DNA of 64,000 nt, taken from NCBI RefSeq assembly GCF_030323865.1, contig NZ_CP066362.1, positions 1,364,001 through 1,428,000 on the forward strand, written 5' to 3'. Positions within the stretch are counted from its first letter, which is position 1. Each line of letters starts with the position of its first letter. The stretch comes from Pseudarthrobacter defluvii (GTDB lineage: Bacteria > Actinomycetota > Actinomycetes > Actinomycetales > Micrococcaceae). The notes beneath the pieces were generated by a model that worked only from the letters and a program-made list of their open reading frames with translations, ran no database searches and was not told where the DNA came from. The position numbers and the translations under genes were made by a program. Positions 1 to 9,145 of the stretch are shown here, one piece after another.

Positions 1-2427
1 CTGGTGGTCCTGCTGGGCCTGGGCCTGCTTGGCTTCGGCCTGAGCTTCGGCGGGGACCCCTATTACCTGGTCTCCGGATTCGGCGGCATCATCCTGGGCC
101 TGGCCATTGGGGCCGCCAACGCCCACCTGCGCCTGGGCCTGCTGATCACCACCGCCCTGGCCCTGGCCGCGTACCTGGTGCTCGGGACCTGGCTGGCAGT
201 GCCGGACGCCGCCATCGCAGGCTTCGTCCCCACCCTGGACTCGCTGCGGACCCTGCTGCTGGGTGTCGTCTTTGCCTGGAAGGACATGCTCACGGTCGGC
301 GTGCCGGTGGGCACAGCCGGCGGCGTGCTCATCGTCCCGTTCCTGAGCTCGCTCATCACGGCCCTCGTGGCCGCTCTCCTGACCTGGCGGCTCCGCAGCC
401 CCTACCTGCCCCTCCTTCCCGTGCTGGTCCTGTTCGTCACCGGCATCGCCTTCAGCACCAATGCCGCCTTCCTGACGCTGGAACGCGGCATCGGGCTGAC
501 CGTGCTGGGCATCGCCTGGGCAACGTTCCGCCGGGACGCCCTGCGGCGGAACAGCACCAGGCGGGTGGCGGTGAACAACCCGCAGAATGACAGCGCCACC
601 GCGCGGCGGGCCAGGATCCGCCGGCTGGGCATGGCGGCGGGAGTCATCGCCGTCAGCGTCGGGATCACAGCAGTGGCCGCGCCGCTGGTCAGCGCAGGGG
701 AGGACCGGAAAGTCCTCCGCAACGTGGTGGTGCCGCCGTTCGATCCCAAGGACTACATCACCCCGCTGGCCAGCTTCCGGACGTACGTGAAGGACAAGAA
801 GGACGACACCCTGTTCGTGGTCAAGGGCCTCCCGCGCGACGGCCGGGTGCGCCTGGGGGCCCTGGACGCCTTCAACGGCACCAACTACAACATGGACCCC
901 AACGGCTCGGGCAACTTCAGCAAGGTGGGCGACGCCAAGTCCATCAATACGCTCGCCGACACGTCCGGGGTAGTTCCCACCAACGATTACTCGATCAGCA
1001 TCAACATCGAGGACTACCAGGGCTACTTTGTCCCCGGCGGGCGCAAGACCACCGGCATCAGCTTTGACCAGCCCGGGTCTGCAGCGGCTGGGGGACTCTA
1101 CTTCAACCCGGGATCGGACACCGCTGTCACCACCAGCGGGCTGTCAAAGGGCGACTCCTATACCGTCCAGGTCTCCGACCCCGTCAAGCTCGAGCACGGC
1201 CAGCTGACCCAGTACGACTTCGCCAAGATCTCCCTCCCGGACCCCCTTGAGGTACCGCCGGTGGTGGGCTCCCAGGCGAACGACCTGTCCGCTGATGCCC
1301 CGACCGCGATCGACCGGGTGCGCCAGATTGAGGCCCACTTCCAGAAGACCGGGGCGTTCAGCAACGGCTTGGTGAGCGAGGGGCAGCTGCCCAGCGTTTC
1401 CGGCCACGGCTCTGCCCGCATCCGCAGCCTGCTCACAGCCAAGCAGATGCTCGGTGACGATGAACAGTACGCGGTGGCCATGTCCTTGATGCTGCGGCAC
1501 TTGGGCATTCCGTCCCGCGTGGTGATGGGCTTCTACCCGGAACCGACCAGTCCCGAGAACGGCGCGGGCGAGGTGAAGATCACCGGCAAGGACGTCCACG
1601 CCTGGGTGGAGGTGGCGTTCGAGCGGGTGGGCTGGGTCAGCTTCGACCCCACCCCGCCCAAGGACAACATCCCCATCCCGCCGGACCCCGAAAGCAAGTC
1701 CAAGCCCAAGCCGCAGGTGCTGCAGCCGCCGCCCCCGCCGCAGGAGCCGGCGGACCTGCCGCCGGACTCCTCGCCGGACGCGCTGGACGCGGACCAGAAG
1801 AAGAACAACCCGTGGCTGTTCTGGGGCGCGCTCCTGGGTGCCTTGGGCGTCGCGGCCATCCCGGTGGTCGTCCTGGCCCTGCCGTTGTTGCTGATTGCTT
1901 TGCTGAAGGCACGACGGCGGAAGTCGCGTTTCCGTGATGGCCTCCCCGCCCAGCGTGTGGGCGGAGGATGGAACGAGGTAGTGAGCCTGGCGACGGACCT
2001 GGGTGCCGCCGTCGACACCCGGTCGACGAGGCGCGAAAGCGCCGCCGTGCTGGCCGAGGCGTTCCCGGCGACCTCGGGGACCACCACCATGCTGGCCCGC
2101 CGGGCGGACGCGTCAATCTTCGGCGCCGGGGAGCCCACTGAGGAGCAGGTCCGGGAGTACTGGACCATCGTTGACGGCTCGCTGAAGGAAATGACCTCCG
2201 GAATGGGCTTCTGGCGCCGGCAGCAGGCACGGTTCTCGCCCCGGTCGCTGCTCGCCGACGCCCGGACAGCCATGAACTCAGGTAGCGGCCTGAAGCTGCG
2301 CGGCGGCCGTTTGGCACTCCCGACGGTGCCCGGGATCCTCGCCGCGCGCCGTCGTCGTACCTCCGGCAACGCTGATGCGCCGCCCCAGCAGCACGCACCC
2401 AACCAGCAAGGACCACACCAGCAGTGA
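1..2427 (+). CDS. TgpA-like transmembrane transglutaminase-fold protein (5' partial)
   Basis: Membrane protein of the TgpA/DUF3488 transglutaminase-like type. The frame is open at base 1, so the N-terminus lies upstream; residues are counted from the GTG at base 4. Hydrophobic segments fill about residues 1-231. An extracytoplasmic region (about 232-600) carries the transglutaminase-core fold and a proline-rich stretch, followed by a last membrane segment near 605-635 and a cytoplasmic tail. The core keeps His532 (DVHAW) and Asp548 (FDPTP), but the catalytic Cys position reads GDDEQYA with Asp486, so enzymatic activity is doubtful. The stop shares one base with the next start. Family members usually sit beside MoxR ATPase and DUF58 genes, which I expect just upstream (inference). 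Confidence 0.85.
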   Translation: MVVLLGLGLLGFGLSFGGDPYYLVSGFGGIILGLAIGAANAHLRLGLLITTALALAAYLVLGTWLAVPDAAIAGFVPTLDSLRTLLLGVVFAWKDMLTVGVPVGTAGGVLIVPFLSSLITALVAALLTWRLRSPYLPLLPVLVLFVTGIAFSTNAAFLTLERGIGLTVLGIAWATFRRDALRRNSTRRVAVNNPQNDSATARRARIRRLGMAAGVIAVSVGITAVAAPLVSAGEDRKVLRNVVVPPFDPKDYITPLASFRTYVKDKKDDTLFVVKGLPRDGRVRLGALDAFNGTNYNMDPNGSGNFSKVGDAKSINTLADTSGVVPTNDYSISINIEDYQGYFVPGGRKTTGISFDQPGSAAAGGLYFNPGSDTAVTTSGLSKGDSYTVQVSDPVKLEHGQLTQYDFAKISLPDPLEVPPVVGSQANDLSADAPTAIDRVRQIEAHFQKTGAFSNGLVSEGQLPSVSGHGSARIRSLLTAKQMLGDDEQYAVAMSLMLRHLGIPSRVVMGFYPEPTSPENGAGEVKITGKDVHAWVEVAFERVGWVSFDPTPPKDNIPIPPDPESKSKPKPQVLQPPPPPQEPADLPPDSSPDALDADQKKNNPWLFWGALLGALGVAAIPVVVLALPLLLIALLKARRRKSRFRDGLPAQRVGGGWNEVVSLATDLGAAVDTRSTRRESAAVLAEAFPATSGTTTMLARRADASIFGAGEPTEEQVREYWTIVDGSLKEMTSGMGFWRRQQARFSPRSLLADARTAMNSGSGLKLRGGRLALPTVPGILAARRRRTSGNADAPPQQHAPNQQGPHQQ

Positions 2428-4184
2428 TGCGCGACGCCGAACGCTGCCCCCGCTGCCAACAGCAGATCCGTGCGGGGGCCACCTTCTGCACTGCCTGCGG
2501 TGCGCCGCTGCCCAACAGGGCGGCGCGCCGCACCCGGACTTCGGACCTGCTTCCGGATCACGGCCCGAGTGCTGCCAGGGAGGCGCGTCCCGAGCATGCG
2601 GCGGGGATTCCCGGTACTATCCCGGTAGTAGAAAGGCCCCCGGCAGGTCAGCCGGCGGGCAGCGCATTGACGGGTCCCATATACACGGGCTCCGGGCCGG
2701 GCAGGACCGGCGGTTCCACCAAGGTGGAAGCCGCTCCAGGGGGAGGAACGGGAATGGCAGTGAACCTTCAGCTTGTTCCGGCTACGGCGGGCAAGCGGCT
2801 TGGTGCTGCCGTCATTGACTGGCTGCCTGGGTTAGCGGTGCTGGTGGTGACCTTCGCCATCGGTTTCGCCGGCATCACGCGGACCAGGAGCGGCGGCTTC
2901 ATCGTCTACGACACGTCATCCCTGGTGCTGTTCGGCGGCATCGGCCTGGGCCTGACCCTGGCCTACCTGTTCGTTGTCCTCGGCCTGGAGAGCCGCGGCG
3001 GCAAGACGCCGGGCAACCTGCTGATGGGCATCCGCAGTGCGGACCAGGACGGCTACGCGCCCGGTGCCGGAGCTGTGTTCCTGCGCGGCCTGATCACGGG
3101 AGCCGGTGTCCTGCTGGCCCTGCTGGTGGCGGTGCTGGTGGTGGTGTTCAAGTGGTTCGACGTTGCCCTGTTTATTCTTGGGCCGCTGCTTCTGGTGTCT
3201 GCCGTCTGGGCGGTGCTGGTGGTTGTTTCCTGCCGATGGGACAAGCGCGGCGGGCTGCGCGGCTGGAATGACAACGCTGCCAAAACGTTGGTGTTCGACG
3301 TGAAAGCGGGCCGGGACCCCATCACCACCGGCGGCATCCAGGGGCCCTACAGCTTTGCGCCCCTGGACCTTCCGCCCGTCCAGCAGGTGCTGTCCCCGGT
3401 GGCCGGCGCCAAGGCACAGCAGGCAGCGGGATCCCAGGCTTCAGCGTCCGGACCGCCGGCGTCGCCCGTGCCGGCATCCCCCGCACCCGACTCCCGGCCG
3501 CCGGCACCCTTTAGCCCTGTACCATTCGCACCGACGCCCGTCGCGCCCCAACCCAGCGCGCCCCAGGCGGCGACGCCCCACGCAACCCCAGCCCAGGCCC
3601 CCCAAGCACCTGCGCCGTCGGCCACCATGCCGTCCCAGACCATGCCCTACACCTCGCCGGCATCCTTCGCGCCGCCTGCTGCAGGTGCCCCGGCTGCTGG
3701 TACCCACGGTTCGCCGGCAGGCTTCGAGCAAGGCTCCGTCCAGGGCTTCGCTTCTGCCGGTGCTCCCTCCGGTCACCGGGTGCCCCCGCCGCATGTGGAC
3801 GACGACGTCGAGCGCACCCAGGTGCGCCCCGGCAGCGGTGCCCCGGCCCAGGTGGCAGTCCTGCGCATCCGCCTGGACGACGGGCGGGACTTCCAGCTGG
3901 ACCGCAACGTCCTGGTGGGCCGCAACCCCGTGGGACAGGCCGGGGAGCAGCATGCCCAGCTGCTGGCCGTGGACGATCCCGGCCGCTCCATTTCGAAAAC
4001 CCACCTGCACCTGCTCACCGACGGTGCCGGCATCTGGGTGACGGACCGGCACTCAACCAACGGAAGCGCCGTCACCACCCCGGACGGCCTGCGCACCCCC
4101 TTGGTGCCGGGCGTCCCCACGTTTGTTACCCCGGGATCCAGCGTGCATTTTGGAGACCGTACCTTTTACCTAGGACAGACATGA
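2427..4184 (+). CDS. Zinc-ribbon, RDD membrane domain and FHA domain protein
   Basis: Membrane signalling protein of unknown cargo. Residues 7-24 form a zinc ribbon (CPRC and CTAC pairs). An RDD-type membrane domain spans about 115-295 with several hydrophobic helices. A long Pro/Ala/Gln-rich disordered linker follows (about 320-460), then a C-terminal FHA domain (about 485-585) with the GR, SxxH and NG motifs (LVGRNP, SISKTHL, STNGS) needed to bind phosphothreonine. The linker ends in VERTQVR, with Thr464 a plausible kinase target that could dock on an FHA domain. The start ATG overlaps the upstream TGA; a GTG one codon earlier is an alternative. FHA suggests it is a partner of the kinase and phosphatase of this operon (inference). 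Confidence 0.85.
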   Translation: MRDAERCPRCQQQIRAGATFCTACGAPLPNRAARRTRTSDLLPDHGPSAAREARPEHAAGIPGTIPVVERPPAGQPAGSALTGPIYTGSGPGRTGGSTKVEAAPGGGTGMAVNLQLVPATAGKRLGAAVIDWLPGLAVLVVTFAIGFAGITRTRSGGFIVYDTSSLVLFGGIGLGLTLAYLFVVLGLESRGGKTPGNLLMGIRSADQDGYAPGAGAVFLRGLITGAGVLLALLVAVLVVVFKWFDVALFILGPLLLVSAVWAVLVVVSCRWDKRGGLRGWNDNAAKTLVFDVKAGRDPITTGGIQGPYSFAPLDLPPVQQVLSPVAGAKAQQAAGSQASASGPPASPVPASPAPDSRPPAPFSPVPFAPTPVAPQPSAPQAATPHATPAQAPQAPAPSATMPSQTMPYTSPASFAPPAAGAPAAGTHGSPAGFEQGSVQGFASAGAPSGHRVPPPHVDDDVERTQVRPGSGAPAQVAVLRIRLDDGRDFQLDRNVLVGRNPVGQAGEQHAQLLAVDDPGRSISKTHLHLLTDGAGIWVTDRHSTNGSAVTTPDGLRTPLVPGVPTFVTPGSSVHFGDRTFYLGQT

Positions 4185-5188
4185 ACCAGCACCCCGCCAG
4201 TGTTTCCTCCACTATCCAGCCGGGGCCGGGCCTTAGCCTCTCCTGCGGTTACGGGACGGACAGGGGGCTCCGCCGGGAACTGAACGAGGACTCGTATATC
4301 GCAGCCGATCCCATCTTCGCCGTGGCCGACGGCATGGGCGGCCACGAAGCCGGCGAGATTGCCAGCGGCCTGTGCGTGCGCGCCCTGGCCGAAATGCCCC
4401 AGGTCACCACGGGGGAGCGGAACATCACGGCGTCCGTCCTCCAGCAGTACCTGGTCCGTGCCGACGCCTCCATCCGTGAAGCCGCCGGGGCCCGGGCCGG
4501 TACCACGCTGACGGGCGCCGTCATTGTGGAACAGATGGGCATGCCCTACTGGCTGGTGATGAACATCGGCGACTCCCGCACCTACCGGCTCAGCCTGGGA
4601 CGGTTCGAGCAGATCAGCGTGGACCACTCCGAAGTCCAGGAGCTGGTGGACGCGGGCGAAATCACCGCCCAGGAAGCCACCGTCCACCCGCGTCGGCACG
4701 TGGTCACCCGGGCACTGGGCACCGGGGATGAGACGGAGGCGGACTACTGGCTCCTCCCCGTCGAGGAAGGCGACCGCGTGCTGGTCTGCTCGGACGGCCT
4801 CACCGGCGAACTGGCAGACGATGACATCCTGCGGATCCTCAGTACCGTGGCGGACCCGCAGGAGGCCGTGGACGCCCTGATCCAGGCGGCCCTGCGCAGC
4901 GGCGGCCGTGACAACGTCACCGCCATCGTGGTGGACGCGCGCAACGTGGCGAACGACGACGGCGCAGGCACCACGGCGCCCCGCCACACCACGGCTGACG
5001 GGGACGAAGTGACGCTGCCGCGCCCGCAGTCCTCCGAGGCCGTGACGGAACCATTGCCCGAACCCTTGGTGGACGGCGCGGCATTGGATAACGGCGCGGC
5101 ATTGGAAAACGGCACTGCGCTGGAGAACGGTGCCGGGCTGGTCGAGGGCACTTCGCTGGAGGGGGAGCCGGGCGATGACCGGCGCTAG
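4181..5188 (+). CDS. PP2C-family Ser/Thr protein phosphatase
   Basis: Metal-dependent phosphatase expected to reverse the Ser/Thr phosphorylation made by the kinase encoded two genes downstream. The PP2C domain occupies about residues 13-255. The metal-binding motifs are intact: NEDSY, VADGMGGHEAG, CSDGLTGEL and GGRDNVTAI. No membrane segment is visible, so it should be cytoplasmic. The C-terminal tail (from about 290) is a run of degenerate six-residue repeats built on ALENG/ALDNG with no known role. Its ATG overlaps the previous stop (ATGA), and its own stop lies 14 bases inside the next gene, indicating translational coupling. Confidence 0.93.
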   Translation: MNQHPASVSSTIQPGPGLSLSCGYGTDRGLRRELNEDSYIAADPIFAVADGMGGHEAGEIASGLCVRALAEMPQVTTGERNITASVLQQYLVRADASIREAAGARAGTTLTGAVIVEQMGMPYWLVMNIGDSRTYRLSLGRFEQISVDHSEVQELVDAGEITAQEATVHPRRHVVTRALGTGDETEADYWLLPVEEGDRVLVCSDGLTGELADDDILRILSTVADPQEAVDALIQAALRSGGRDNVTAIVVDARNVANDDGAGTTAPRHTTADGDEVTLPRPQSSEAVTEPLPEPLVDGAALDNGAALENGTALENGAGLVEGTSLEGEPGDDRR

Positions 5189-7253
5189 CTACATTCCCGG
5201 CGGCTGGCTGGGCATCATCCGGTCCCGTACTGCAGTCCTGCTGGGTCCCGAGGCACCGGCTGAACTGGTCGGCGCACTGTGGGAACTCCTGGCCGGCCGG
5301 CCCGAACCGCACGAGGTCCTCGCCGCTGTGACCAGCAGCTCCGGCGGCTCGCTAACCCGCATACCGTCCTTCGCCATCCTTGACTTCAACGGGTCCCTGC
5401 GGGTCTTCCTGCGCGGCGCCATCGACCTTACCGTCGAGCAGCCAAGCGGGGCCGTTGACCTTGACGGAAGGGACGTAACCACCTGGAACGAACGCAAATT
5501 CGTGGTGCCCGGCACATGCAGGTTGGGTCTCCCGGATGGCGGCGCTGCAGGCACCGGCGGCGCATGGCCCGCAGAGGGTCCCGGGCTGCCGCTCGGGGAG
5601 GGCGTGGTGCTGCTCCGGTCCCTGATCTTTGGGACACAGCCAAGTCCTGCCGCCGTCGATGGCGCTGCTGCTGATACTGGCACGGCGGCGGGCGAAGGGA
5701 CGGCTGTAATCACAGGCACGGCGCCTGCGGACGGTACAGAAGCAGGACATGTTCCCGCCGCCCCCGACGGCCCTTTTGCCGTCAATGCGGCCGGTGAAGT
5801 GGAATCTGCCGGTGAAGTGGACACTGCCGGCGAAGTCGATGGTAGCGGCGACGCCGGCCATGTTGCCGGGATTGTGGTGGGGGTGATTGACGAGGACCTG
5901 GACGTGGACCCGGTTGAAGACCCGGTTGCTGACGTGAACGACGACCTGAACGAGGCCCCGGACGGGGAATGCGCGGAAGACGGGAACCTGCCCCAGGCGT
6001 TCGCCGCCGACGCTCTTGACCCCGAAGGCCTTGACCTCGAAGGTCTTGATCCCGACGCCACCATCGCTCCGGGCGCCATCATCGACGCCGACGAGGAACT
6101 GCTGGAGGAGCCTGCCAATCCGGCACCGGTTGGCGACGGACCGGTTGGCGACGGCCCGGCCGGACCGGACGGGGCGGAAACTGATCCAGGCGATGCCGCT
6201 CCGGCCGAGGAACTCACCAGCTCCTACGACCACCTCTGGGACCGCACTGTGATGCGGAACATCGAGGACGCGGCGGTGCGCGAGGAACCCGATGCCGACT
6301 CCGGCCATGTGGTCCCGCAGCAACCTCCAGCCCTGCCCGCGGCCGAACCGCTGGCCGCTCTTGGTGCAGCGGAGGACGCCGGCCTGGAGGGTGCAGCAGC
6401 CGGTTCTGGACCGGCAGCGGACTCCGACACTGCCACCGGCGCCGGCAATCCTGCCGCAGCTGGCCCCGAAACCGGCGCGGCGGCTGCCTCGCCCCGCCCT
6501 GCCTCCACGGGCCTCATCGATTCCGTCCCATGGCGTACCGCGGGAGCTGCGACAACACCCGCCCCGGAACCCAGCACGCCGCCAGCCCTCGGCACGCCGC
6601 CGGCTCCGCCAGTCCCTGCCCCCGTTGCATTCGAAGGTGGCCCTTCCGGGCTGGCCCAGAGCTCGTCCCAGGCCCAACCCGAGGCCGGCTTCGATCCCGA
6701 CCACGACGGCCAGACGGTTATGAAGAGCAGCCTTCCGGGAGCAGGCTCCGTCCCGGCCGCAAACCAGCAGGCCGCACTGCAGGATGCCGGCGACGGGCCG
6801 CTGGTGCTGGCGCGCGTCTGTTCGCAGGGCCACGCCAATCCGCCAACCCGTGCACAGTGCGGCGCCTGCGGTGCCGCCCTGCTGCCCGACGCCGTCCAGG
6901 TTGCACGTCCACGGCTGGGCCGGATGCGCCTATCCACGGGCGAACTCCTGGACCTGGACCAGTCGATGGTCATTGGCAGGCAGCCGTCCGTATCCCGGGT
7001 CCAGGGCGGGGTCATGCCGCGCCTTGTCCAGGTGGCGAGCCCGGGCGGGGACATCTCCAGGTCCCACGTTGAGGTGCGGCTCGAAGGCTGGCACGTCATG
7101 CTCTGCGATCTCAAAGCCACCAACGGCACCGTCCTGGTCCGCGAAGGCCAGCCGCCGCGCCGCCTGGCCCAAAACGAGATGGCCATCCTGCTCGACGGCG
7201 ACATCGCGGAGCTGGGCGACAACATCTCACTGCGTTTTGAGGAGATTCCGTGA
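5175..7253 (+). CDS. Zinc-ribbon and C-terminal FHA protein with long acidic linker
   Basis: About 692 residues, apparently cytoplasmic. The N-terminal 150 residues have no family I recognise. Residues about 170-530 are low-complexity, rich in Ala, Gly, Asp, Glu and Pro, with short imperfect repeats (GEVESA/GEVDTA, GLDLEGLD, PVGDGPVGDG). A zinc ribbon with CGACG near 548-572 precedes an FHA domain (about 590-690) carrying IGRQP, ISRSHVE and ATNGT. Two linker motifs, DRTVMR (Thr358) and GQTVMK (Thr514), resemble each other and motifs in the neighbouring kinase. I place the start at the ATG at 5175, inside the phosphatase gene; an earlier ATG at 5130 gives a poorer start. Confidence 0.8.
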   Translation: MTGASYIPGGWLGIIRSRTAVLLGPEAPAELVGALWELLAGRPEPHEVLAAVTSSSGGSLTRIPSFAILDFNGSLRVFLRGAIDLTVEQPSGAVDLDGRDVTTWNERKFVVPGTCRLGLPDGGAAGTGGAWPAEGPGLPLGEGVVLLRSLIFGTQPSPAAVDGAAADTGTAAGEGTAVITGTAPADGTEAGHVPAAPDGPFAVNAAGEVESAGEVDTAGEVDGSGDAGHVAGIVVGVIDEDLDVDPVEDPVADVNDDLNEAPDGECAEDGNLPQAFAADALDPEGLDLEGLDPDATIAPGAIIDADEELLEEPANPAPVGDGPVGDGPAGPDGAETDPGDAAPAEELTSSYDHLWDRTVMRNIEDAAVREEPDADSGHVVPQQPPALPAAEPLAALGAAEDAGLEGAAAGSGPAADSDTATGAGNPAAAGPETGAAAASPRPASTGLIDSVPWRTAGAATTPAPEPSTPPALGTPPAPPVPAPVAFEGGPSGLAQSSSQAQPEAGFDPDHDGQTVMKSSLPGAGSVPAANQQAALQDAGDGPLVLARVCSQGHANPPTRAQCGACGAALLPDAVQVARPRLGRMRLSTGELLDLDQSMVIGRQPSVSRVQGGVMPRLVQVASPGGDISRSHVEVRLEGWHVMLCDLKATNGTVLVREGQPPRRLAQNEMAILLDGDIAELGDNISLRFEEIP

Positions 7254-9043
7254 GTTCCAAACGGCCCGTTGCGCCGCCGCCCCGCATTCCGGGGTTCACC
7301 TACATCAGCCTGCTGGGATCCGGCGGCTTCTCCGACGTCTACCTCTATGAACAGGACAGGCCGCGCCGAAAGGTGGCGGTCAAGGTGCTGCTCTCCGACC
7401 TGAAGACAGAGGGCGCCCGGCGGCGGTTCGAATCCGAAGCCAACCTCATGGCCCAGCTGTCCTCGCACCCGTACATCGTCACCATTTTCGAAGCGGAAGT
7501 GACGGATGACGGGCACTCCTACCTGGCCATGGAGTACTGCTCACGGCCCAGCCTGGACGTCCGGTACCGGCGGCAGCGCTTCAGCGTGGACGAGGTCCTG
7601 GCAGTGGGCATCCAGGTTGCCTCCGCGGTGGAGACAGCCCACCGTGCCGGCATCGCCCACCGTGACATCAAGCCCGCCAACATCCTGGTGACGGACTACA
7701 ACCGCCCTGCCCTGACCGACTTCGGCATCTCCGGCACCCTCGCCGGGGACTCGGACGACGACTCCGGCATGTCCATTCCGTGGTCCCCGCCCGAGCAGTT
7801 CCGGGACGGGCCCGTGGACGGCGTCATGGTGGACGTGTGGGCCCTTGGCGCCACGCTCTACACGCTGCTGGCCGGCCGCTCGCCCTTCGTCATGCCCGGG
7901 GCGGACAATTCGCAGCGCGAATTGATCAACCGCATCAGCAACACGGCCCTGCCGCGTCTGGGCCGGGCCGATGTGCCGGAATCCCTGGAACTGGCGCTGG
8001 CCACGGCCATGGCCAAGTCACCGCAGTCCCGGTACTCCTCGGCCCACGCCTTCGCCCTGGCCCTGCAACGCATCCAGGCCGAGCTCAACCTCTCCGTCAC
8101 GCCCTTCGAGGTCCTGGAGGAGCCCCAGCAGGACGAGGGCCACCCGGATGACGGCACTGAGGAAACGCGCGTCCGCAGCATCGCCGCCATCGACCCGGAA
8201 GGCACCGGCAGCGCCCCCACCTTCCCGGCACGCACCCGGCCCAACGCAGCCAGCCCCAATTTTCCTGGCGCCAGTCTTCCCGGCGCCCAGACCGACGCGA
8301 CCGGACGCAGGGGAGGCGCCGTCCCGCCGTCGGCCTTCACCCCCGCAGCGCCCAGCCAATGGCGGGCGGCCCCGGCAGTGCCCTCCATCCCGGCCAGTCC
8401 GGCAGGAGCACCGGGCGCTTCCGGAACAGAACCGGCCGACGGCGGCGGGCAGGGGGAGTGGGCACAGTCCACCGTCCTGCGCGGCGCCCCGGGGGCGGTG
8501 AACTACGGCGCGCCGGTAAGCGATGCCGGGCAGGACGCCTATACCGCCGACGCAACGGTCCAGCGGCCCCTGAAAGTGGACGAGCCGCAGGCGGCACCGC
8601 AAGCGGACCACGGCAAACGCAACCTCTGGCTGGCAATCACCGGGGGCACCCTTCTGGCGCTGGCGGCGGTGGTGGGCATCGTGGTGGCCAACGCGGCCCC
8701 CGGCACCCCCAAGCCTGTGCCCACCCAGCAGGTAACCAAACCCCCGGCGGACGCCCTGGACGACGGCACCGTCCCGGACGTCGAAGGCCTCAAGGGATCC
8801 ATCGGCGGTGACGGGGAGGCCAGCTTCACCTGGACCAATCCGCAGCCCAAGGAGGGGGACACCTACAAGTGGAAGGTGTGGACCATAGGCGGGAACAGCT
8901 TGGAATTCCATTCTGTGGACAAGCCGCCGGTCAAGATGCGGCCCAGCCCCACCGGGCAGACCTGCATCCAGGTGATGATCGTCCGCTCGGACGGCGCATT
9001 CTCACCCATGGAGGAGAACTCCATCGCCTGCACCGGCCAGTGA
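7250..9043 (+). CDS. Transmembrane Ser/Thr protein kinase with extracellular FN3-like domain
   Basis: PknB-type kinase. The cytoplasmic domain (about 13-280) has the glycine loop GSGGFSDVY, the ATP-binding Lys45, HRD at 137-139 with catalytic Asp139, and DFG at 157-159. A disordered juxtamembrane region (about 290-455) contains EETRVR (Thr306), QSTVLR (Thr408) and DATVQR (Thr436). One membrane helix lies at about 459-481. The outer C-terminal domain (about 505-597) has no PASTA repeats. Its FTWTNP, YKWKVW and TCIQVMIVRSDGAFSP stretches look like a fibronectin-III-like beta sandwich, so it may sense a surface ligand (inference). The GTG start overlaps the previous TGA. Confidence 0.9.
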   Translation: MSSKRPVAPPPRIPGFTYISLLGSGGFSDVYLYEQDRPRRKVAVKVLLSDLKTEGARRRFESEANLMAQLSSHPYIVTIFEAEVTDDGHSYLAMEYCSRPSLDVRYRRQRFSVDEVLAVGIQVASAVETAHRAGIAHRDIKPANILVTDYNRPALTDFGISGTLAGDSDDDSGMSIPWSPPEQFRDGPVDGVMVDVWALGATLYTLLAGRSPFVMPGADNSQRELINRISNTALPRLGRADVPESLELALATAMAKSPQSRYSSAHAFALALQRIQAELNLSVTPFEVLEEPQQDEGHPDDGTEETRVRSIAAIDPEGTGSAPTFPARTRPNAASPNFPGASLPGAQTDATGRRGGAVPPSAFTPAAPSQWRAAPAVPSIPASPAGAPGASGTEPADGGGQGEWAQSTVLRGAPGAVNYGAPVSDAGQDAYTADATVQRPLKVDEPQAAPQADHGKRNLWLAITGGTLLALAAVVGIVVANAAPGTPKPVPTQQVTKPPADALDDGTVPDVEGLKGSIGGDGEASFTWTNPQPKEGDTYKWKVWTIGGNSLEFHSVDKPPVKMRPSPTGQTCIQVMIVRSDGAFSPMEENSIACTGQ

Positions 9044-9145
9044 TGGCACTGGACCAGCACGTAACATCCGGCTGCGGCACCCGGCAACAGCACACCACCA
9101 GTACTCCGGCTACCGGAACAGTTCTGCCTTGAGGAGGCGCGGATC

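Noticed and set aside
5071..5165. Repeats in the phosphatase tail as a possible tandem-repeat element
   Set aside because: The units are degenerate in DNA and stay in frame; coding low complexity is the simpler reading.
5352..6833. 493-residue minus-strand frame opposite the FHA protein
   Set aside because: Antisense shadow of a repetitive linker-coding region.
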